The notes beneath the pieces were generated by a model. That model made no database searches. It saw only the letters and a list, made by a program, of their open reading frames with translations, and had not been told where the DNA came from. From contig NZ_CP151997.1 in assembly GCF_038595005.1 (NCBI RefSeq), positions 1,550,001-1,614,000 of the forward strand: a stretch of DNA of 64,000 nucleotides. Reading direction: 5' to 3'. Each line of letters starts with the position of its first letter. The first letter of the stretch is position 1. The stretch comes from Chryseomicrobium sp. FSL W7-1435. GTDB lineage: Bacteria; Bacillota; Bacilli; Bacillales_A; Planococcaceae. A program made the position numbers and the translations under genes. Below, in pieces: positions 26,892-36,661 of this stretch.

Positions 26892-28214
26892 GTGAAAAAG
26901 CTGCGAATTGTTTGGGTAGTGATGCTCTTGGCAGGGTTATTGATGCCACTATTTTCGGTAACAGCTCAAAATGAAACCGTTTACCGTATTCCCCTTGATG
27001 ACGTTGTCGAAAAAGCTCTCTATACATTTTTAGCGCAGTCCATTGATGAGGCACAGGAGAACAATGCTGATGCGATTATCATAGAAATGAATACGCCTGG
27101 TGGATTGGTAGATGAGGCAGAAAACATTGCCAAACTCCTTGCCGATACCGAGGATATTGAAATTATTATGTATATCAATAATCGAGCATTATCTGCGGGT
27201 GCTTATCTAGCTCTCTATGCTGATCAAATCTACATGTCTCCAAACGCCACGATGGGTGCGGCAGCCGTTATTGATCAAACAGGGAACGCTGCAGATGAAA
27301 AGGCACGTAGTGCTTGGGCGGCTTCGATGCGCAATGCAGCTGAATACTCAGGACGTGATCCAGACTACGCGTTAGCGATGGTCGATGAATCGCTCGAGTT
27401 GCCAGACGTTGACGTCGAGGCTGGAGAGTTATTGACTCTTGCGGCATCAGAAGCGTTAGAAGTTGGGTATGCAGAGGGCATTGTAGAGTCGTTAGACGAA
27501 GTATTAGCAGCAATTGGGCTCGAAAATGCTGAAGTGATCTCAGTAGAAGAATCATTTTTGGTGAAACTTGCTCGTTTCGTTACCAATCCCATTATTGTGC
27601 CAATCCTGCTCTCTATCGGTAGTTTAGGCTTAGTGCTTGAATTGTATTCACCAGGATTTGGCTTGCCTGGTTTGGCAGGAATCAGTGCATTGGTGTTGTT
27701 CTTCTATGGACACATGATTGCGGGATTAGCAGGCTATGAAGCCCTCATGCTGTTTGCTTTAGGAGTCATCTTGCTTGTTGCAGAGATTTTTCTCCCCTTC
27801 GGCATTAGTGGTGTTCTTGGGGGACTTGCGATTATTGGAAGCTTGTATTTAGCTGGCGCTGATTTTACGCAAATTAGTATTTCAATCTTAATTGCATTAG
27901 CAGTTGCGATTATAGGAATGGTGATCATCATGAAGTTTTTTGGGAAAAAATTAAAATTGTTCAATAAAATTATTTTGAACGACTCAACCTCTACGGAGAA
28001 GGGCTATGTGTCCTCTATTGAGCGAAGAGAATTGATTGGTCAACTTGCAGACACCTTAACACCACTTCGTCCATCTGGTACTATTGTAATTGGTGATGAG
28101 CGATTGGATGCGGTTTCTGAAGGAAATTTTGTTGACCGTAATAAAAAAGTCATCATCAGAAAAGTAGAAGGCTCACGAATTGTTGTTCGTGAATATAAAG
28201 AGGAGGAAATTTAA
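26892..28214 (+). CDS. yqeZ: NfeD-type membrane serine protease (YqeZ)
   Basis: This is a long NfeD protein, the partner of flotillin-like FloA in membrane stress. A signal peptide ([22 protein letters not shown]) is followed by a ClpP-like protease domain with [11 protein letters not shown], the nucleophile segment [11 protein letters not shown] and a Lys in EKARSAW. Several transmembrane helices and a C-terminal OB-fold NfeD domain ([16 protein letters not shown]) come next. The start is GTG 26892. A better ribosome site (AAGGAG) lies upstream of ATG 26873, which opens a four-codon ORF ending at 26887, so coupling is possible. It overlaps floA by one base. Confidence 0.92.
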   Translation: MKKLRIVWVVMLLAGLLMPLFSVTAQNETVYRIPLDDVVEKALYTFLAQSIDEAQENNADAIIIEMNTPGGLVDEAENIAKLLADTEDIEIIMYINNRALSAGAYLALYADQIYMSPNATMGAAAVIDQTGNAADEKARSAWAASMRNAAEYSGRDPDYALAMVDESLELPDVDVEAGELLTLAASEALEVGYAEGIVESLDEVLAAIGLENAEVISVEESFLVKLARFVTNPIIVPILLSIGSLGLVLELYSPGFGLPGLAGISALVLFFYGHMIAGLAGYEALMLFALGVILLVAEIFLPFGISGVLGGLAIIGSLYLAGADFTQISISILIALAVAIIGMVIIMKFFGKKLKLFNKIILNDSTSTEKGYVSSIERRELIGQLADTLTPLRPSGTIVIGDERLDAVSEGNFVDRNKKVIIRKVEGSRIVVREYKEEEI

Positions 28215-29218
28215 TGCTAGAAGGTTTAGGTGTCATTGGCTTAGTAGCCGTCATCGTTATTGTATTTATATTCTTAGCGGTGTTCTTCACATTCGTACCA
28301 GTTACGCTTTGGATCTCTGCTTTAGCAGCAGGCGTTCGAATCAGCATTTTCACACTAATCGGGATGCGTTTACGTCGCGTAATTCCAAACCGTATTGTGA
28401 ATCCTTTAATCAAGGCTCACAAAGCTGGTTTAGATGTTGGAATCAATCAATTAGAAAGTCACTATCTTGCCGGTGGTAATGTTGACCGTGTTGTCAACGC
28501 ATTGATTGCTGCTCATCGTGCTAACATTGATTTATCATTTGAACGTGCTGCAGCTATCGATCTTGCAGGTCGTGACGTATTAGAAGCTGTTCAAATGTCG
28601 GTTAATCCTAAAGTTATTGAAACACCATTTATTGCGGGTGTTGCAATGGACGGGATTGAAGTAAAAGCAAAAGCGCGTATCACGGTTCGTGCTAACATCG
28701 ACCGCCTTGTTGGGGGTGCTGGTGAAGAAACAATCGTAGCTCGTGTAGGTGAGGGGATTGTAAGTACAATCGGTTCTTCTGCAAACCATAAAAAAGTTCT
28801 AGAAAACCCAGATATGATCTCACAAACTGTTTTATCAAAAGGACTTGACTCGGGTACTGCCTTTGAAATTCTATCCATTGATATTGCGGACGTTGATATC
28901 GGTAAAAACATTGGTGCAGAACTTCAAACGGAACAAGCAGAAGCAGATAAGAAAATTGCGCAAGCTAAAGCCGAAGAACGTCGTGCAATGGCTGTAGCAA
29001 CAGAGCAAGAAATGAAGGCTCGTGTTGAAGAAATGCGTGCTAAAGTTGTGGAAGCTGAATCACAAGTACCACTTGCGATGGCTGATGCGCTTAAAGACGG
29101 TAACATCGGTGTAATGGATTACATGAACTATAAAAATATTCAAGCGGATACATCTATGCGTGATTCCATCAGTAAAGTTGGAAAGAAAGACACAAATGAT
29201 GGTCCAGTGGACTCGTAA
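28214..29218 (+). CDS. floA: Flotillin-like protein FloA
   Basis: FloA organises fluid membrane domains and contributes to cefuroxime and sublancin resistance in B. subtilis (YqfA). A membrane-inserted hairpin near the N-terminus is followed by the SPFH-like region ([35 protein letters not shown]) and a C-terminal helical part rich in Ala/Glu ([19 protein letters not shown]). It is 334 residues, matching the family. AGGAGG precedes the ATG. It is cotranscribed with yqeZ from the SigW promoter. Confidence 0.96.
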   Translation: MLEGLGVIGLVAVIVIVFIFLAVFFTFVPVTLWISALAAGVRISIFTLIGMRLRRVIPNRIVNPLIKAHKAGLDVGINQLESHYLAGGNVDRVVNALIAAHRANIDLSFERAAAIDLAGRDVLEAVQMSVNPKVIETPFIAGVAMDGIEVKAKARITVRANIDRLVGGAGEETIVARVGEGIVSTIGSSANHKKVLENPDMISQTVLSKGLDSGTAFEILSIDIADVDIGKNIGAELQTEQAEADKKIAQAKAEERRAMAVATEQEMKARVEEMRAKVVEAESQVPLAMADALKDGNIGVMDYMNYKNIQADTSMRDSISKVGKKDTNDGPVDS

Positions 29219-29243
29219 TTACGAGTAGAAGGGAGGAACGGGC

Positions 29244-29765
29244 ATGGAAGGATTATTGCTGATCGTGTTGTCGCTAATTATCAGTTCATTTTTTGGCAAC
29301 AAGAAAAAGGCAAGTCAAGAAACTCCACCTCCAGTTACACAGAAAAAACCGACACAAACTGTTCAGCAGACGCAAGCTCAGAGAACGGAACAAAAACCCA
29401 CTTCGCGGCCACGTTCACTCAAAGAGTTAGAAGATTGGACTCGTCAAATGCTCGAACAAAATGATGAAAAGATACCACCAAAAGCAAAAGAAGTGATCAA
29501 ACGAGCTGATACCGAAGTTCGTTCTCGTGTTCCTAACTCACGCCCAGCGACGACACGTCAAGAGCGTGCTCCGAAACTTGATCCTGTCATTGCAGCAGGT
29601 GAAATTTCAGAGCGCCGACCAGGTCGCTTATCTACGCACAACAAACAAGTAGAAAAGCCTGTTAAAGAAATTCCAGTGGCAAGGTTGATTAATTCACGAG
29701 AACAATTGGCTCATGCAATTGTGTTATCAGAAGTTTTGGCACCACCTATCTCAAAACGCAAGTAG
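29244..29765 (+). CDS. Membrane-anchored low-complexity protein of unknown function
   Basis: I do not recognise this family with certainty. A single N-terminal hydrophobic helix (MEGLLLIVLSLIISSFF) is followed by a basic stop (GNKKK), a Pro/Gln/Thr-rich linker to about residue 55, a helical charged stretch (LKELEDWTRQMLEQNDEK) and a conserved-looking C-terminal helix REQLAHAIVLSEVLAPP. The topology suggests a cytoplasmic tail tethered to the membrane. It follows floA by 25 bases with GAAGGGAGG upstream, so it belongs to the SigW operon at the position of B. subtilis yqfB, but at 173 residues it is much longer. Confidence 0.75.
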   Translation: MEGLLLIVLSLIISSFFGNKKKASQETPPPVTQKKPTQTVQQTQAQRTEQKPTSRPRSLKELEDWTRQMLEQNDEKIPPKAKEVIKRADTEVRSRVPNSRPATTRQERAPKLDPVIAAGEISERRPGRLSTHNKQVEKPVKEIPVARLINSREQLAHAIVLSEVLAPPISKRK

Positions 29766-29768
29766 TCT

Positions 29769-29816
29769 AAACACCTTTTCTCTCACATATTGTTGTGAGA
29801 GAGAGGTGTTTTTTTG
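29769..29816 (+). terminator. Terminator whose 3' arm contains the yqfC ribosome binding site
   Basis: AACACC…TCTCTCAC and GTGAGAGAgAGGTGTT form a stem of about 14 bp followed by TTTTTTTG. It ends the yqeZ-floA transcript. AGAGGTG in the 3' arm is also the only ribosome binding site for yqfC, whose TTG start lies at the end of the T-tract. CATATTGT at 29786–29793 in the loop matches the SigE -10 pattern CATAnnnT. Confidence 0.75.
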
Positions 29817-30038
29817 TTTGATTTATCTTATATAGAAACAAATTTGAGCACGTATCTTGTTATTAAATCACCGGTTCGGCTTCAGAGTGTTACTCCCCAT
29901 ACAAGTATGCTAGTTACCAACCAGTTTCATATTGATTTAGAAGCCTCCAGTATAATCATACGGCATTATAGTGAAGACTTACTTGAACTTACTTTTAAAG
30001 GACTGACAAAATTTGCGGTTCAAAAATTACAGGATTAA
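29814..30038 (+). CDS. yqfC: Sporulation protein YqfC
   Basis: This is a small mother-cell protein of unknown biochemical function, belonging to the YabP/YqfC family. The protein has 74 residues, with TNQFHIDLEASSIIIRHYSEDLLELTFKG typical of the family's beta-rich core. The start is TTG 29814, five bases after AGAGGTG, both sited at the end of a terminator hairpin. It overlaps yqfD by 26 bases. In B. subtilis yqfC-yqfD is SigE dependent, and a SigE-like -10 lies in the hairpin loop. Confidence 0.83.
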   Translation: MFDLSYIETNLSTYLVIKSPVRLQSVTPHTSMLVTNQFHIDLEASSIIIRHYSEDLLELTFKGLTKFAVQKLQD

Positions 30039-30948
30039 AGCTCGAATAGAAGGAACTGAACAACAACTTCAAAAATTTTTAACTTTGCTCTATGAACTAC
30101 AAAAAGTGCCTCTCTATAATCTCCAGAGACTTGATGGGTATTTGTATTTTGAAATGAATCAAACGGACATTTCAACGATTAAATCGATTCGTTTTCAAGC
30201 TGGGGTGCGCCTTTCCCTTACTCATACAAGCTTTCACCTTTTTCGAAATCCTCTTCTAATAGTGGCGCTGCTTATTTTTTTAGCACTGCCACTTGCTAGT
30301 CATTATTTTTATTTTTCTGTTTCGATTACGGGAGACGAGGCACATCAACAGGCAGTTGAAGACTATTTATTAAAAGAAAAGCTAACTTTTCCCTTACTTA
30401 AAAAAGAATTGCCACCAATTGAAAGAATCCGAAACGAACTTATGAAAAAACACGCCTCCATGGCATGGGTGATGATCGATAAAGAATCTGCCGAATTAAC
30501 AATTTCCATCGTGCCAGCTCCTGATCCAATAGATCCTCAAGATTGGCCTGAAGCCACAAAATTTGTAGCAGCTTATGACGGGCAAATTGAACGTGTGCAA
30601 CTGTTAGCTGGCGAGAGCTTAGTGGAGCGAAAATCTATTGTATCTAAAGGAGATATTTTGGCCATTGGAAGCAAAGGGGAAAAAGCGAAAGGGATTATAG
30701 TAGGGACGTATTGGCGAGAGATTGAATTTGAACTCCTAACCAAAGAGAAAAAATTTGATTTTGAGTCTAGCCACCTTTCAGAACTCATTCGGCAATTTGT
30801 AACTGAAAGTAAGGGGGAGACGACTATTCAAGGAGTAAAAGTTTTACAGGTGCAAAATGAAAATGGTAAAGTAAGAGGGAAGGTACTAGTCAAAATTCAA
30901 GGCATCATTACGAAACCTGAGTACCTTAAGGAGACATTGAATGACTGA
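30013..30948 (+). CDS. yqfD: Sporulation protein YqfD
   Basis: A membrane protein of the YqfD family, made in the mother cell during sporulation; its action is unknown. One transmembrane helix near residues 78–100 (FRNPLLIVALLIFLALPLASHYF) separates a small cytoplasmic part from a larger external domain (VSITGDEAHQQAVEDYLL…, DGQIERVQLLAGESLVERKSIVSKGDIL). At 311 residues it is well short of B. subtilis YqfD (398). The start is TTG 30013 with AAAGGACTGA upstream, inside yqfC. Its 3' end overlaps phoH by eight bases. Confidence 0.85.
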   Translation: MRFKNYRIKARIEGTEQQLQKFLTLLYELQKVPLYNLQRLDGYLYFEMNQTDISTIKSIRFQAGVRLSLTHTSFHLFRNPLLIVALLIFLALPLASHYFYFSVSITGDEAHQQAVEDYLLKEKLTFPLLKKELPPIERIRNELMKKHASMAWVMIDKESAELTISIVPAPDPIDPQDWPEATKFVAAYDGQIERVQLLAGESLVERKSIVSKGDILAIGSKGEKAKGIIVGTYWREIEFELLTKEKKFDFESSHLSELIRQFVTESKGETTIQGVKVLQVQNENGKVRGKVLVKIQGIITKPEYLKETLND

Positions 30949-31894
30949 GGAAAAACTCGAAATCAAAGTGAACGACCCAAATGAAGCCGTTCAGCTTCAT
31001 GGAAATGGGGACAAAAACTTTGCGCTTATTGAAGACAACTTTTCAGTCCAACTCATCTCAAGAGGAGATACTTTCCTCATTACTGGGCAAGAAGAAGACG
31101 TGAAAAAAGCGCAAGGTGTCATTAACGTGTTACTTGAATTGATTCGTAAAGGAATACTAATTAACGAGCGTGATGTAGTTGCTGCTCTAGAGATGGAGAA
31201 AGCAGGTACAATCGATTATTTTGTTCGCCTTTATGAAGAAGAAATTGCGCGTACAGTAAAAGGCAAAGTAATTCGTGCCAAGTCAATTGGTCAACGAGCT
31301 TACGTAAAAGGTATCAAGAACTTTGACCTTACATTTGGGATTGGGCCAGCGGGTACGGGGAAAACGTATTTAGCGGTTGTCATGGCTTCTCAAGCGTTAA
31401 AGAATGGTTTAGTAAAACGTATCATCCTGACTCGTCCTGCTGTTGAGGCTGGCGAGAGCCTTGGTTTTCTTCCGGGTGATCTTAAAGAAAAAGTAGATCC
31501 TTATCTGCGTCCTTTATATGATGCATTACATGACGTCATTGGAGCTGAGCAAACGGAACGGTTACTTGAACGAGGTGTTATTGAAATTGCGCCACTTGCC
31601 TATATGCGTGGACGTACACTAGATGATGCATTTGTTATTTTAGATGAAGCGCAAAACACGACACCTGCACAGATGAAAATGTTTTTAACACGTCTTGGAT
31701 TCGGTTCTAAGATGGTCATCACAGGCGATAAGACGCAAATTGATTTACCGAAAAATACGAAATCGGGATTAATGATTGCAGAAACAATGCTGAAATCAGT
31801 AAAAGGAATCCAATTTCATTATTTAGAACAAGGGGACGTCGTTCGTCATCCACTAGTTGCTAAAATTATACAAGCATATGAAGAAGGGCAGTAG
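30941..31894 (+). CDS. phoH: PhoH-like ATPase
   Basis: PhoH is an RNA-binding ATPase of the RecA-like fold. Walker A is GPAGTGKTYLA and Walker B is FVILDEAQN, followed by LTRLGFGSKMVITGDKTQIDLP. The KH-like N-terminal domain precedes it. The 317-residue length is usual. AAGGAG lies before the ATG. It overlaps yqfD and sits upstream of pgpH and ybeY, an arrangement conserved widely and linked to rRNA maturation. Confidence 0.95.
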   Translation: MTEEKLEIKVNDPNEAVQLHGNGDKNFALIEDNFSVQLISRGDTFLITGQEEDVKKAQGVINVLLELIRKGILINERDVVAALEMEKAGTIDYFVRLYEEEIARTVKGKVIRAKSIGQRAYVKGIKNFDLTFGIGPAGTGKTYLAVVMASQALKNGLVKRIILTRPAVEAGESLGFLPGDLKEKVDPYLRPLYDALHDVIGAEQTERLLERGVIEIAPLAYMRGRTLDDAFVILDEAQNTTPAQMKMFLTRLGFGSKMVITGDKTQIDLPKNTKSGLMIAETMLKSVKGIQFHYLEQGDVVRHPLVAKIIQAYEEGQ

Positions 31895-31917
31895 TCGGTT
31901 TCGACTACTGCTTTTTA
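31888..31917 (+). terminator. Hairpin overlapping the end of phoH
   Basis: GCAGTAGTCG, loop GTTT, CGACTACTGC is a perfect 10-bp stem followed by TTTTTA. It starts before the phoH stop codon. Confidence 0.85.
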
Positions 31918-31950
31918 CATGGTATACTAGTGGAAGATGGAGGGATGTTT

Positions 31951-34062
31951 GTGACTCGATTGGTAAACTTTTTAAAAACTATGCATGATAAAAAAGGCAT
32001 CTATGCAGGAATCTCTCTTTTAGGAGGAATTCTGCTCTTTTTCATGCTTACCTTTGTGACAAATGAAAATACATATACCATTGAACGCTTCCAGCTCTCA
32101 CCTGAAACCATTCGTTCAACTAAAACGGTAGAAGATCCATTGAAAACGGAGCAGGACCGCATTGCAGCGAGTGAAGCGGTAGATCCCGTCTATGTATTCC
32201 AAGAAGAGGCTAGTGATAATCAAGCTGCCTGGGTTTCTTCTGTATTTGAGACGATTGTTGTAGTGAAAGACGAAGCGCTTTCTGAAGAAGGGCAGATCGA
32301 ACCTACTCAACGTATTCGTCAAGAGTTGGAAACTTTATCACCTGAACTCACAGCGCAATTGACGGATGATGAACTCACTATACTTTTAAATCAACCTGCC
32401 TCCACTATTCGTACGGCAGATGAAGTGGTTACTGCTGAAATAGCCGACGTTTTAAATGAACCTATTCGCAGTTCCCAACTAAGCAATGTCCGTGATCAAA
32501 CCACTGATAGAGTAAACGAGCGATTGCCGTTCCCAACAAATTTTGAACAAATTGTAGAAAAGATAATTGCTGTGGCTATTATTGAGACAGAGCTTCTTGA
32601 TCAAGAGTTAACAGATCAACGTATTGGTCAGGCTATTGCGGCAATCGAACCCACTCGTATCTTACAAGGGCAACTACTAGTTCAAGAAGGGCAATATGTG
32701 GATAGAGAGATTTATCGGCAGCTTGAACTTACAGGCATGCTAGAGGATTCCATCCAATACAAGGCCTATGTTGGGCTTGCGGTATTAATTCTATTGACTG
32801 TGAGCATGCTTTATAGTGCTATTCATTTAACAGAGGGCAGCCGTAAAACTAGAATGACCTGGCTGACAGTTTCCTTACTCGTTTTAGTTGTTTCATCCTT
32901 ATTGATGCTATTAACATCTTTAATAGATGACAACTTTACGATTTCATTGGCTTTCTTGTATCCTACAGCATTTGTTGCGATGACCGTCTACTTATTGACT
33001 ACTGAACGAATGGCCTATATCACCTTGATTGCCAATGCATTTTTAACAGGTTATATCTTCCGTGAGGATTTTACCTCATTCCTGCAAACCGATGTGGCTC
33101 TCTATTCATTAGTGGGAGGGTTGTCTGGGATATTTGCCTTTAAATTCTTCTCTGGTAGAGCTCCTATCATGAAAACTAGTGGAATTGTCGCTTTGGTCAA
33201 TGTTCTGTTCATGGTAGCATACCTGTTGCTATCTACAAGCTCCTTAACCATGAACTACGCTTTACTTTCAATTGGTCTGGCCTTACTATCAGGACTAATT
33301 TCCGGAGCTTTCACATTCGGGACCTTACCATTCTTTGAGTCTGCATTTGGAATTTTGTCCACCATGAAATTGTTTGAACTTGCCAATCCAGGGCACCCTT
33401 TGCTAAAGAAATTGCTGATGGAGACGCCAGGAACTTATCACCACAGTGTAATGGTTGCCAATCTGTCGGAAGCTGCTTGTGAATCAATCGGCGCGAACGG
33501 GCTTTTTGCTCGCGTTGCTTGTTATTATCACGATATAGGAAAGACAAGGCGTCCTGGATTTTTCATTGAAAATCAAACAAATGGGTATAACCCACATGAT
33601 CACTTACCACCTGAGACAAGTGCATCCATCATACGTGATCACACAACAGATGGAGCTGCGATCTTACTTCAAAACCGTATTCCACGAGCTATCGTGGATA
33701 TTGCACTTCAACATCATGGAACTACGTGTATCAAGTATTTTTACCACAAAGCAAAAAAAGAAGAAGGCAACTGTGAAGAAGCAGATTTCCGCTACAATGG
33801 CCCAAAACCTCAATCAAAAGAAGCTGCTATCATTTCTGTTGCGGATAGTGTAGAAGCCGCTGTGCGATCGATGAAACAGCCAGACAGCACTAAAATCAAA
33901 GAGTTAGTATCTGCCATTATCAAAGACCGATTGAATGATGGACAGTTTGACGAGTGTGATATTTCTATGAAAGATCTTCAAATCGTAAAAGAGAGTATTT
34001 GTACAACCTTAAAAGGTTTTTACCATGAACGTATTCAATATCCTGAGGAGGACAAAAAATGA
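31951..34062 (+). CDS. pgpH: Cyclic di-AMP phosphodiesterase PgpH (7TM-HD)
   Basis: PgpH hydrolyses c-di-AMP and controls potassium and wall homeostasis. It has an extracellular 7TMR-HDED domain (~residues 50–270), seven transmembrane helices, and a C-terminal HD domain with HHSVMVANLSEAA, CYYHDIGKTRRP, HDHLPPETSA and LQHHGTTC. It corresponds to B. subtilis YqfF. I chose GTG 31951, six bases after GGAGGG; ATG 31945 abuts that site. Its last four bases overlap ybeY. Confidence 0.95.
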   Translation: MTRLVNFLKTMHDKKGIYAGISLLGGILLFFMLTFVTNENTYTIERFQLSPETIRSTKTVEDPLKTEQDRIAASEAVDPVYVFQEEASDNQAAWVSSVFETIVVVKDEALSEEGQIEPTQRIRQELETLSPELTAQLTDDELTILLNQPASTIRTADEVVTAEIADVLNEPIRSSQLSNVRDQTTDRVNERLPFPTNFEQIVEKIIAVAIIETELLDQELTDQRIGQAIAAIEPTRILQGQLLVQEGQYVDREIYRQLELTGMLEDSIQYKAYVGLAVLILLTVSMLYSAIHLTEGSRKTRMTWLTVSLLVLVVSSLLMLLTSLIDDNFTISLAFLYPTAFVAMTVYLLTTERMAYITLIANAFLTGYIFREDFTSFLQTDVALYSLVGGLSGIFAFKFFSGRAPIMKTSGIVALVNVLFMVAYLLLSTSSLTMNYALLSIGLALLSGLISGAFTFGTLPFFESAFGILSTMKLFELANPGHPLLKKLLMETPGTYHHSVMVANLSEAACESIGANGLFARVACYYHDIGKTRRPGFFIENQTNGYNPHDHLPPETSASIIRDHTTDGAAILLQNRIPRAIVDIALQHHGTTCIKYFYHKAKKEEGNCEEADFRYNGPKPQSKEAAIISVADSVEAAVRSMKQPDSTKIKELVSAIIKDRLNDGQFDECDISMKDLQIVKESICTTLKGFYHERIQYPEEDKK

Positions 34063-34544
34063 TCATCGATTTCTTAAATGAAGCAGGTAGTGCCAATGAA
34101 GAATCCCTCCAACTAGTAGAAGATGTCCTGCAATTTGTCGCCAAAAAAGAAGATGTCGCAGAACTAGCAGAACTCTCTGTTTCATTTGTGACGAATGATG
34201 AGATTCAAGAAATAAACAAGACGTACCGCAATAAAGATACGGTAACCGATGTTATTTCGTTCGCTATGCAAGAACAAGGAGAAGGGGAAGTTGCAGTGAT
34301 TGGAGAGCAGCCCTTATTACTCGGAGATATCATTATTTCAGTTGATCGTGCAGTGGAACAGGCAGCAGATTACGGGCACTCGATTGAGCGTGAACTTGCC
34401 TTTTTGGCTGCACACGGGTTATTGCACATTTTAGGCTATGATCACATGACTTCAGATGAAGAAAAAGTGATGTTCGCAAAACAAGAACAGTATCTGACGG
34501 AGTTTGGGTTACCTCGCTCTTTAGGTTCTAGTGAAAATGCGTGA
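34059..34544 (+). CDS. ybeY: Endoribonuclease YbeY
   Basis: YbeY is a zinc-dependent RNase involved in 16S rRNA 3' maturation and ribosome quality control. The metal motif HGLLHILGYDH is near residue 125, with the conserved NKTYRNKDTVTDVISF and LLGDIIIS segments. It is 161 residues. Its start overlaps the pgpH stop, and its end overlaps dgkA, so the group is translated as a coupled operon. Confidence 0.96.
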   Translation: MIIDFLNEAGSANEESLQLVEDVLQFVAKKEDVAELAELSVSFVTNDEIQEINKTYRNKDTVTDVISFAMQEQGEGEVAVIGEQPLLLGDIIISVDRAVEQAADYGHSIERELAFLAAHGLLHILGYDHMTSDEEKVMFAKQEQYLTEFGLPRSLGSSENA

Positions 34545-34893
34545 GGTGCAGTCTTTTAAAAATGCATTAGTTGGCGTGATGACGGCAACGAAAAATGAAC
34601 GGCACATGAAGTTTCATCTACTTGCCGCTATTTGTACAATCTTAGCAGCCTTTTTACTAAAGTTTACTGCAATTGAATGGATAGTCCTGCTGCTAACGAT
34701 TAGCGGGATGCTTACTCTTGAAATGATCAATACAGCAATAGAGCGATTCGTGGATCTTGTAGAACCGAATTGGAACGAAAAAGCGGGACAAGTGAAAGAC
34801 ATCGCAGCAGGTGCGTGTTTTATTTATGCGTGCGGCTCAGCAGTCATTGGGTGTATACTATACATTCCTAAAATTATTGAACTAGTTTTGTGA
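34537..34893 (+). CDS. dgkA: Undecaprenol/diacylglycerol kinase
   Basis: DgkA-type membrane kinases in Firmicutes phosphorylate undecaprenol to feed the lipid carrier pool. Three helices and the catalytic signature [14 protein letters not shown] are clear. I chose ATG 34537, nine bases after TTAGG, inside the end of ybeY; GTG 34531 is the alternative. The cdd gene that follows in B. subtilis is absent here, so era comes next. Confidence 0.93.
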   Translation: MREVQSFKNALVGVMTATKNERHMKFHLLAAICTILAAFLLKFTAIEWIVLLLTISGMLTLEMINTAIERFVDLVEPNWNEKAGQVKDIAAGACFIYACGSAVIGCILYIPKIIELVL

Positions 34894-34922
34894 AAGCAAA
34901 ACGAACGGAGGAAATTATTCTT

Positions 34923-35837
34923 ATGGAACAACCCACTAACAAATTTAAATCAGGTTTTATTTCAATCATTGGTCGACCAAACGTAGGGAAATCCACTTTC
35001 TTGAATCGAGTTATCGGTCAAAAAATTGCGATTATGAGTGACAAACCACAAACAACACGTAATAAAGTTCAAGGTGTTTTGACACAAGACTCAAGTCAAA
35101 TGATTTTCATCGATACACCAGGTATGCACAAACCAAAGCACAAATTGGGTGACTTCATGATGAAAGTAGCCAAGAACACGATGAAAGAAGTCGACGTCAT
35201 TTTATTCATGGTTAATGCATCTGAGCCAATTGGCGCTGGAGACAAAATGATCATCGAATTCCTTGAAGGAAATCAAACTCCTGTATTTTTAGTAATTAAT
35301 AAAATTGACGAAGTGCATCCTGATGAACTTTTTGGAATCATCGATTCGTATAAAGACCAGTATGATTTTGCAGAAATTGTACCTATCTCTGCTTTACAAG
35401 GCAACAACATTGAACGTTTATTGACGACAATTGAATCTTACCTGCCTCAAGGTCCGCAATATTACCCAGCAGACCAAGTGACAGATCACCCTGAACGTTT
35501 CATTATCTCAGAATTAATTCGAGAAAAGGTTCTGCATGTAACGCGGGAAGAAATTCCTCATTCTATTGCAGTTGTGATTGAACAAATTCGTAAAGAAGAA
35601 GGCAAAGAACTGATAAATGTCTCGGCAACTATTGTTGTGGAGCGAGACTCTCAAAAAGGTATCGTAATCGGGAAGCGGGGAGCATTGCTTAAGGATATCG
35701 GCACGAAGGCTCGACAAGATATTGAGATGCTTTTAGGGTCTAAGGTCTTTTTAGAGCTATGGGTAAAAGTTCAGAAAGACTGGCGCAATAAATCCACTCA
35801 GTTACGTGACTACGGCTTCCGGGATGATGAGTATTAA
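34923..35837 (+). CDS. era: GTPase Era
   Basis: Era binds the 3' end of 16S rRNA and checks 30S assembly. The G motifs are [12 protein letters not shown] (G1), QTTRNKVQG (G2), [13 protein letters not shown] (G3) and NKID (G4). The C-terminal KH domain carries [22 protein letters not shown] 34923 has GGAGGA ten bases upstream; the frame from 34890 is not supported. It lies five bases before recO. Confidence 0.96.
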   Translation: MEQPTNKFKSGFISIIGRPNVGKSTFLNRVIGQKIAIMSDKPQTTRNKVQGVLTQDSSQMIFIDTPGMHKPKHKLGDFMMKVAKNTMKEVDVILFMVNASEPIGAGDKMIIEFLEGNQTPVFLVINKIDEVHPDELFGIIDSYKDQYDFAEIVPISALQGNNIERLLTTIESYLPQGPQYYPADQVTDHPERFIISELIREKVLHVTREEIPHSIAVVIEQIRKEEGKELINVSATIVVERDSQKGIVIGKRGALLKDIGTKARQDIEMLLGSKVFLELWVKVQKDWRNKSTQLRDYGFRDDEY

Positions 35838-35842
35838 TCACG

Positions 35843-36631
35843 ATGTTAGCTAAAGTAGAGGGCTATGTATTACGCGCTATACCTTACGGGGAAAACAACA
35901 AGATTGTTACGATATTGACAGAAGAGCTAGGGAAGAGAACCGCTATGGCTAGAGGTGCTAAAAAACCTGCAAGTCGGTTCTCTGCTGTCACCCAGCAATT
36001 TACGCACGGGCATTTCCTTATTCAACAAGGTAGAGGGATGGGCACATTGCAACAAGCGGAAATCGTTCAATCGATGCGCCACATTCGAGAAGACTTTTTA
36101 AAAACAGCTTATGCAAGTGTCATAACAGAATTAGTGGATAAATTGACTGAACAAGACACTCCTTCAAGTGGTATATATCAACTCCTGCATCAAGCGCTGC
36201 AGGCCATTGAAGAAGACCAAGACCCAGAAGCTGTCTTACTATTTGTAGAATGGAAGATGCTACTGGTAGCCGGCATTCGCCCACATCTTGACGGTTGTTC
36301 AAATTGTGGCTCAAAGGAAGGCGAATTCGCATTTTCTTTTCAACAGATTGGCTTTCTTTGTCATCGGTGCTTCTCGATTGATCCGTATATTATTCGCTTG
36401 TCGCCAGTTCAAGTTCGTTTGATTCGAACTTTCATGTTTACACCTCTGGAAGAAGTCAAGTCGATTCAACTAAAAAAGGAAACGAAACAATTTATGCGTA
36501 AAGTAGTGACGACTATCTATGAAGAGCAAGTAGGGATCCAACTGAAGTCACGAAAGTTTCTTACACAAATCGAAAGAAACCCATTATTGTTTTCTCCTGA
36601 AACGACAAAAAAGGATGATCCTGAAATCTAG
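35843..36631 (+). CDS. recO: DNA repair protein RecO
   Basis: RecO loads RecA onto SSB-coated gaps in the RecFOR pathway. An N-terminal OB-fold (LAKVEGYVLRAIPYGENNKIVTIL) is followed by a helical domain with the zinc cysteines CSNCGSKEG and CHRC. It is 262 residues. No strong Shine-Dalgarno is seen, so it probably relies on coupling with era. It is convergent with glyQS across a symmetrical hairpin. Confidence 0.95.
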   Translation: MLAKVEGYVLRAIPYGENNKIVTILTEELGKRTAMARGAKKPASRFSAVTQQFTHGHFLIQQGRGMGTLQQAEIVQSMRHIREDFLKTAYASVITELVDKLTEQDTPSSGIYQLLHQALQAIEEDQDPEAVLLFVEWKMLLVAGIRPHLDGCSNCGSKEGEFAFSFQQIGFLCHRCFSIDPYIIRLSPVQVRLIRTFMFTPLEEVKSIQLKKETKQFMRKVVTTIYEEQVGIQLKSRKFLTQIERNPLLFSPETTKKDDPEI

Positions 36632-36644
36632 GATCATCCTTTTT
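36607..36644. terminator. Bidirectional terminator between recO and glyQS
   Basis: AAAAAAGGATGATCC, nine bases, GGATCATCCTTTTTG: a perfect 9-bp GC/AT stem with A-tract and T-tract on each side, so it works for both convergent genes. The left arm overlaps the end of recO. Confidence 0.9.
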
Positions 36645-36661
36645 GTATGGAGTTCTGTTAC

